This document shows positions 59,186 through 64,000 of a DNA stretch of 64,000 nt, in pieces. The stretch comes from Torreya grandis. Lineage: Eukaryota; Streptophyta; Pinopsida; Cupressales; Taxaceae. Within the stretch, counting starts at the first letter, position 1. Each line of letters opens with the position of its first letter. The translations under genes and the position numbers were made by a program. The stretch is from NCBI GenBank assembly GCA_037957365.1, contig JARHVA010000224.1:1899501-1963500 (forward strand). The letters are read 5' to 3'. The notes under the pieces are model-generated. The model ran no database searches. It was not told the DNA's origin and saw only the letters and a program-made list of their open reading frames with translations.

Positions 59186-61990
59186 ATGTCAGGGTTAGAA
59201 GGATCAAAAAGATTAGAAGAAGAGATAGCTCAATTAGAAGTGCAAGCAACACAAATTTAAGAAGTCCTAGAGTTAGCACTTGAGGAGACTCTAGAGCAAT
59301 GCAGGAAAGGAAAAGTAAAACCTAAGAGGGCCAAATCCTAAGAGTTGAAGATGAAGTATGAGTATAAGGGATACCTAATTGATTCACGTATCACTTCTAA
59401 GCTAATTGGGATAATTGATACAGATTTGGGGCATGTGTCTATTGCTAAATTACTAAAAAGATCAAAAATCATAATCAAGACTCTGCTCATGCAAACCATG
59501 ACTAATAGTGGGATTTTGTAAGTTGTAGCTTTCCCAAGCTCAACTTAGCATCTAAATTTTTTCCTAACATGTGCTAATTATTATGATTCTCTAAATAGGA
59601 CTGTAAGAGATGTTCTTGGCAATGTAGTCATAAGGTTAGATGTTCAATATCTTAATTACAACCTAAAAATTTCAACATCATCAAAATCAATTGATATATC
59701 TATGGAAAAACCTAACAGGCAATGGGAAATAAAGATTGTAGAATATATTAAGATAATAAACACAAGATATCTAAAGAAAGTGAAACAAGCATCAAGGTTC
59801 CTAAAATATATAGTAAGGTCAAACTTTATTCAAGAAGTAGATGACATTGTTTAATTACTATGTAGGATCAATAGAGATAAGAATGTCAAATGTTTCTCAC
59901 CCTAGTTGTATGTCTACATCAAAACCATTTATGTCACTAGGAGTTCTACAAATATAGAATGGGCTAGACTAATAAGTGATAACAACGATTGATAATTAAG
60001 TAGTGTATTATAGAATTTTGATTTCAAAATGACTTCTTATCTGGTGTATATAGCAACTTCAAGTGGAGCCTTTTCAAGGCTAAATATAAAAGGTGCACTG
60101 ACATTTGTGCCAATATATGAGTACTATCCTCAGCTAATTCTTTATAAGTATTATAAACACTATAAGGTAGTGAATGATGGATTATTTTATGAACTCATTT
60201 ACAAATTAAATGTGGCTCTAAAATATATAAGAGTATGAAATGAAGCATGAGATGTAGTTTCTCATTCTGATTGTATTTTTATTAAATTTATTGATTTTAG
60301 TTACATCAAAGTTGGAGGTTTATCAAATGTACCTATCAAGTTGCCTAGATACCCAAGTGATAAGTGGATCCTCATGGAATTATGTAGGTAGCTTGTGGAA
60401 TTACATGACTTATAGTCAAAAGTTCATTGTCCAGCTATCAACTTTCCTATTGTCATTGGTCATTACATTTGCTCAAACATTTAGAAGGCTAGGAATGTGT
60501 AGAAAGATATGTACCATCATTACACCCAAACACATTTTGAGGTTAGAGCCAATTTTTATTATAGAGGGATGCCTCAAAATATAGTTTCTCTAGACTATAT
60601 GCACATTCCAACACTAGAGGGATTTTGGAATGATTGTAGAGATGAATTTGATGTGAGAATAAGGGACAAAAATAGATTGACTATTTAACAGATCCATGCT
60701 TTTGATCTAACCACAATTCCTAAGGATATGGAAGATGATGGAATTATAACTAGAGATGATTTTAATGGAGCAGGGGGAGATAATGTTCCACTTTCAATGA
60801 TTATTTTTGGTAAAAATCATGATAAGATTCCTCTCAGGAGTTAGTGATTAGGAATTATCAACAGTAGATGGCAGTACATTTAGATACCCCCATTGATACA
60901 GATTTTTCTTCTTGGTTAGCAATGCAAACCACTCCTGAATCTAAGGAAGTGATTAACTTGGATGAGATAGACTTGAATCTGTTGAAAAGTCTAGAATAAA
61001 AAGGTAAGAAGCCTAACTCTACCAAAGTAACTTCAAATTTGATAATTGAATATTTAGGGTAGAAGTTTGTAGAGGTGTCTATTCCTCCACAAGGCATGAA
61101 AAATACTGAGGTTACTAAGAAATATTTAATAGTCATGAAGATATCTCTTGGACAGGTTAATATAGAAGGTTTAAAGCAAGATACACAGACCTTGATCAAT
61201 ACTCTTTTCAAGAAGCTATATGAATAAAATGTAACCAAAGTTAAGTTAAAAGAAAAAAAATGCTAAATTATGTTAAATAATTACAAAGGTAGGAAAGTCT
61301 AATCCTCAACAACCATTACTTTTAGAGGTTGTAGTTACTCAACAAGTAATTACAAAAGTAGAAGAAACTAGAGATAAAGCAAAGGCTATTGATAAGTGGA
61401 TAGAGAGGATGCATCAAACTACTTAGAACCTCTTCCCTAATGTTCCAAATGATCATGTTGATATTTTGAAGAAATTGGTAGAGGTAAAATCAATAATGAA
61501 AGAAATAGAGAATGAAAATGGCATTTTTGAGTTGCAATAAGAAAGTTTACAAACAATATGTAATTTGAATGAGAAAATTTTGATTGAGGAAAAGATTGCT
61601 CCTAAAGGATCTATAAAGCAAATAAAATAAGAAGAGTATCTCTTATATTTTTGTCTGCATATTCTACAAGTAATGTGTGAAGAAATGAAGACCTTGGAAG
61701 AAGAAGCACGTGATAAAAGACAAATCTGGAGGATTGCCTTTTTGGTGTTACTAGTATTTGGTTTGATAATGTCCCAAGAACATCTAAACAATTATATGAA
61801 CAATTCAAACAATTGATGGACAAAGTTTCAAATTCTTTCATAGCCAATTCTATTAAAGAGTTAATCAAATGTCAATATGAGATAAAAAGACTTTAACTAA
61901 GAAGTGAAAAGACAAAATCTCATAGTAGAAGATTAGAAAAAAAATACTGAGATTTAAGATGTAAAGACAATCACTAGCCAAACCTAATGA
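59186..61990 (+). pseudogene. Long decayed reading frame of unknown function
   Basis: From ATG at 59186 one frame can be followed to about 60880 (about 565 codons) with no frameshift, interrupted only by roughly 18 stops. Most are TAA/TAG, probably old Gln codons. The N-terminus (MSGLEGSKRLEEEIAQLEVQ) is a Glu/Gln/Lys-rich probable coiled coil. Later parts look globular: VRDVLGNVVIRLDVQYLNYN, MTSYLVYIATSSGAFSRLNI (60029), YIKVGGLSNVPIKLPRYPSD (60300) and MHIPTLEGFWNDCRDEFDVR (60600). The frame shifts near 60880 to DTPIDTDFSSW and on to about 61250. A Lys/Glu-rich helical tail to about 61990 ends with a hydrophobic stretch near 61735. I find no gag zinc knuckle, protease, RT or integrase motif. 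It could be a captured gene or an accessory frame of a retroelement. Confidence 0.6.
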
Positions 61991-64000
61991 TGCAACAATA
62001 CAACTAATGATGTCCCAACACATCAAGTACAGAGAGAAATGTAGATCAAAAGTCCATGAAGTACAATGATTATTATTGCTTTTATTTCTAGTAATTTCTT
62101 CTTCTTTCTTCCCATTTTCTTCCATTCTATTCATTATTTTTATAAAGTAACTTTGTTAGAAGAAATTTATTTTAAGTAAAGAAACTTAATAGAGTTACTC
62201 ATTAAGGTATATTAATTTGTAAAATTGTAAACCTTGAGTAATTTGGTTAAAATTCCATTACGTGAAGTCATATTTTAAAAGTAGATTACTTAAGTGAACT
62301 TTGTGCTACAAGAAAAGTAGTTGTATTCAATCCAAATAGAAAAACCAAGAAGCACCACATGTAACTAGCTATTGCATTCCACACAAGAGAAGTTTGAGGA
62401 AGATGCCTCTCAATGTTTTCTAGTTTTATCACAACACATGGATTTTGAAGAACTTGTTTCTTATTTGAATTTGGCCTCTATTTTGTATAAATATAAGTAC
62501 AAGCCTGCATGCCGAGGGATGATGATAATGTTTTGTGTAGAAATTATAACTAAAGAAAGAGAATTGAATTTATATAAAACTTTATGTTTAAATTTATGAG
62601 AATTTTATTGTGTGAAATTAGTTCTAAGTGAATGAGAAAGAAGTTGTTTTTTGTGGAACTTTGCATCTTAGGAGATATTTCATGTATTTGTGAAGATTAA
62701 AATGGTGAACTTTGTGTTATCTTTAATTTGAATGTGAATTTTAGTCTTTCTTAGTCATTTGCTAAAAATATTATCATATCTTGAATGTTTTTTTGTGTGG
62801 ATTCAATATGATTTATAAAACTACTTATTGTGAAGTACAACTTCTTTTTCTCCATACTTTCTAGTTTTCCACTCTTGATTTTCAAAAGTTTCTTTACAAA
62901 TTCTTTGAAACAACTACTTACTTGCTGCAAAATCACTTTGTTATGGTTCATGAACACTGTGATTAAAGTAATACCCTAAAAACAAAACAACATGCACATA
63001 ATCTATATAATTTATGAATAACTGAGAACAATAGAAAATTAGAAGTAGACATAAGTATACATGAGCTTCACCATTAAATGAATGGGATTTAATCCCATGA
63101 TGGCCTATGTAATTTTGTTAATTTTCAAAATATCTAGCCAACACTATGGTATACCTTTTATCTTAGATGTATTGATTAATGATGCCTTAGAACTAGGAAT
63201 AACATTTAATCAAACTAGTTTTGACTGTTTCCTAGTGAAATGTTCACAAAAGATCTCAAAATAAGAAATCTTAAATTCATCACCAAAGGTGTCCATGATT
63301 AAATAAAAGGTATAATAAAATAATTCAAATAGACCCATTAATTTAGACAAAATTATAAATACACATTCATCATCCTTCTTAGCCTTAACGCAAGCTATTA
63401 ATTATAAGCAAATGGACTTGAATTTGGCAAGAAATTTTTTAATAGAAGGAAAGTCACTAGGAGAAAGAAAGGATAACTTTGCATCTATTTTTACATATGT
63501 GAATTGATTTATTTTCCCAAAAAAATCTAAAAATGTATTTCCTGCTTATTTTGTTGTAGTGCATTCTGTGTTGTGAAACAATAGTTATCAAAAACATGTA
63601 TGGGAATGATCCCCATGGCTTCATCATGTTTTTTTGTAAACATAAATCGATCATATTCCTTTTGAAATTTTGACTGAGTATCACTCAACATAAACCAAAA
63701 AACCTTAAATTTCAATAATCAGTTCATCTTTGGTTTCCATGTGTGGTAGTTACATGGAGTTAATAGATAAAAATTCTTGGATTTAGCCTTTGCACAAAAA
63801 ATAATTAAAAAATCTCAAGGAAATAAGAACACCATAAAAAAAAAGATATCAAAAGAGAAAATAGGCACCTAAATTTTATCTTGAATCCTCCAAAAAATAA
63901 TTATTACACAAAAAATTTAACCCGCTCTCCTAAAAAAATAAAGTAGTGACACTTTATAAGTAGTGTGATACAAGTTATTTTACAATGAAACTTTTGAAAA
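61991..64000. other. Unassigned sequence at the right edge
   Basis: A pyrimidine-rich run (about 62080-62140) follows the decayed frame. The minus strand at about 63715-63460 has coding-like text in two frames (for example EAMGIIPIHVFDNYCFTTQN), which I do not recognise and which breaks up toward 63260. Nothing else is visible. Confidence 0.3.

Noticed and set aside
59186..60880. Possible reassigned genetic code (TAA/TAG read as Gln) because the frame is interrupted almost only by those stops
   Set aside because: CAA and CAG are also used for Gln, TGA stops occur too, and the neighbouring retroelements show the same stops together with frameshifts. C-to-T decay explains it.
60858..61791. Minus-strand open frames of 126 and 112 codons
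   Set aside because: They are antisense to the decayed frame at 59186-61990; their Phe/Ser/Ile-rich composition is what the complement of Lys/Glu/Asn-rich coding gives.

Overview
This window looks like intergenic DNA from a large, AT-rich plant nuclear genome, most likely a gymnosperm. The evidence is a dense mosaic of old LTR retrotransposons of both superfamilies (Ty3/gypsy Tat and chromovirus lineages, several Ty1/copia lineages), a tRNA-derived SINE, and fragments of a TIR-NBS-LRR resistance gene. The wording of the TIR and NB motifs resembles conifer TNL genes as I remember them; that is memory, not a search. I see no intact protein-coding gene, no rRNA or tRNA gene and no CRISPR. Almost every coding stretch is broken by stops, most often TAA/TAG where glutamine is expected and TGA where arginine or tryptophan is expected, as C-to-T (or G-to-A) decay would give.

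Layout, left. 1-4644: plus-strand Tat-type gypsy 3' end (integrase, long repeat-bearing 3' noncoding region, probable LTR). 4645-5699: fragment of a minus-strand gag-protease-only element family. 5700-11416: nearly complete minus-strand chromovirus (5' LTR, PBS, gag, protease, RT, RNase H, integrase, chromodomain, PPT, truncated 3' LTR). 11417-13490: plus-strand copia 3' half with LTR. 15482-16060: minus-strand copia LTR with internal sequence on both sides. 16769-17190: C/T-rich minisatellite. 17262-18995: second Tat fragment with its additional RNase H, ending in a (CA)31 tract.

Middle. 19058-25781: another fragment of the gag-protease family, split by a young 4.2 kb copia element (19279-23495) with ~95% identical LTRs and a perfect CCCCG target-site duplication. 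26868-34244: the best copy of the gag-protease family, with both ~1.25 kb LTRs and a SINE inserted at 29499-29659. 34543-36530: 3' end of a further copy, cut by a plus-strand LTR at 36531. 40250-41420: minus-strand gypsy RNase H/integrase remnant.

Right. 42411-43930: TIR-NBS pseudogene. 46471-56142: rearranged copies of one copia family, including two 3' LTRs joined tail to tail to form a large inverted repeat, one full minus-strand element, an orphan minus-strand LRR fragment and a plus-strand 5' half. 56143-57570: minus-strand copia of another lineage. 59186-~61990: a long decayed reading frame, open through about 565 codons in one frame apart from stops, downstream of a TATA box, whose protein I do not recognise. 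It is the best candidate here for something undescribed.

The elements do not form a functional pathway. The biology is retrotransposition, nested insertion, recombination between repeats and point-mutation decay. The non-autonomous families (gag-protease only, and the internally deleted copia) must have depended on enzymes from other elements.
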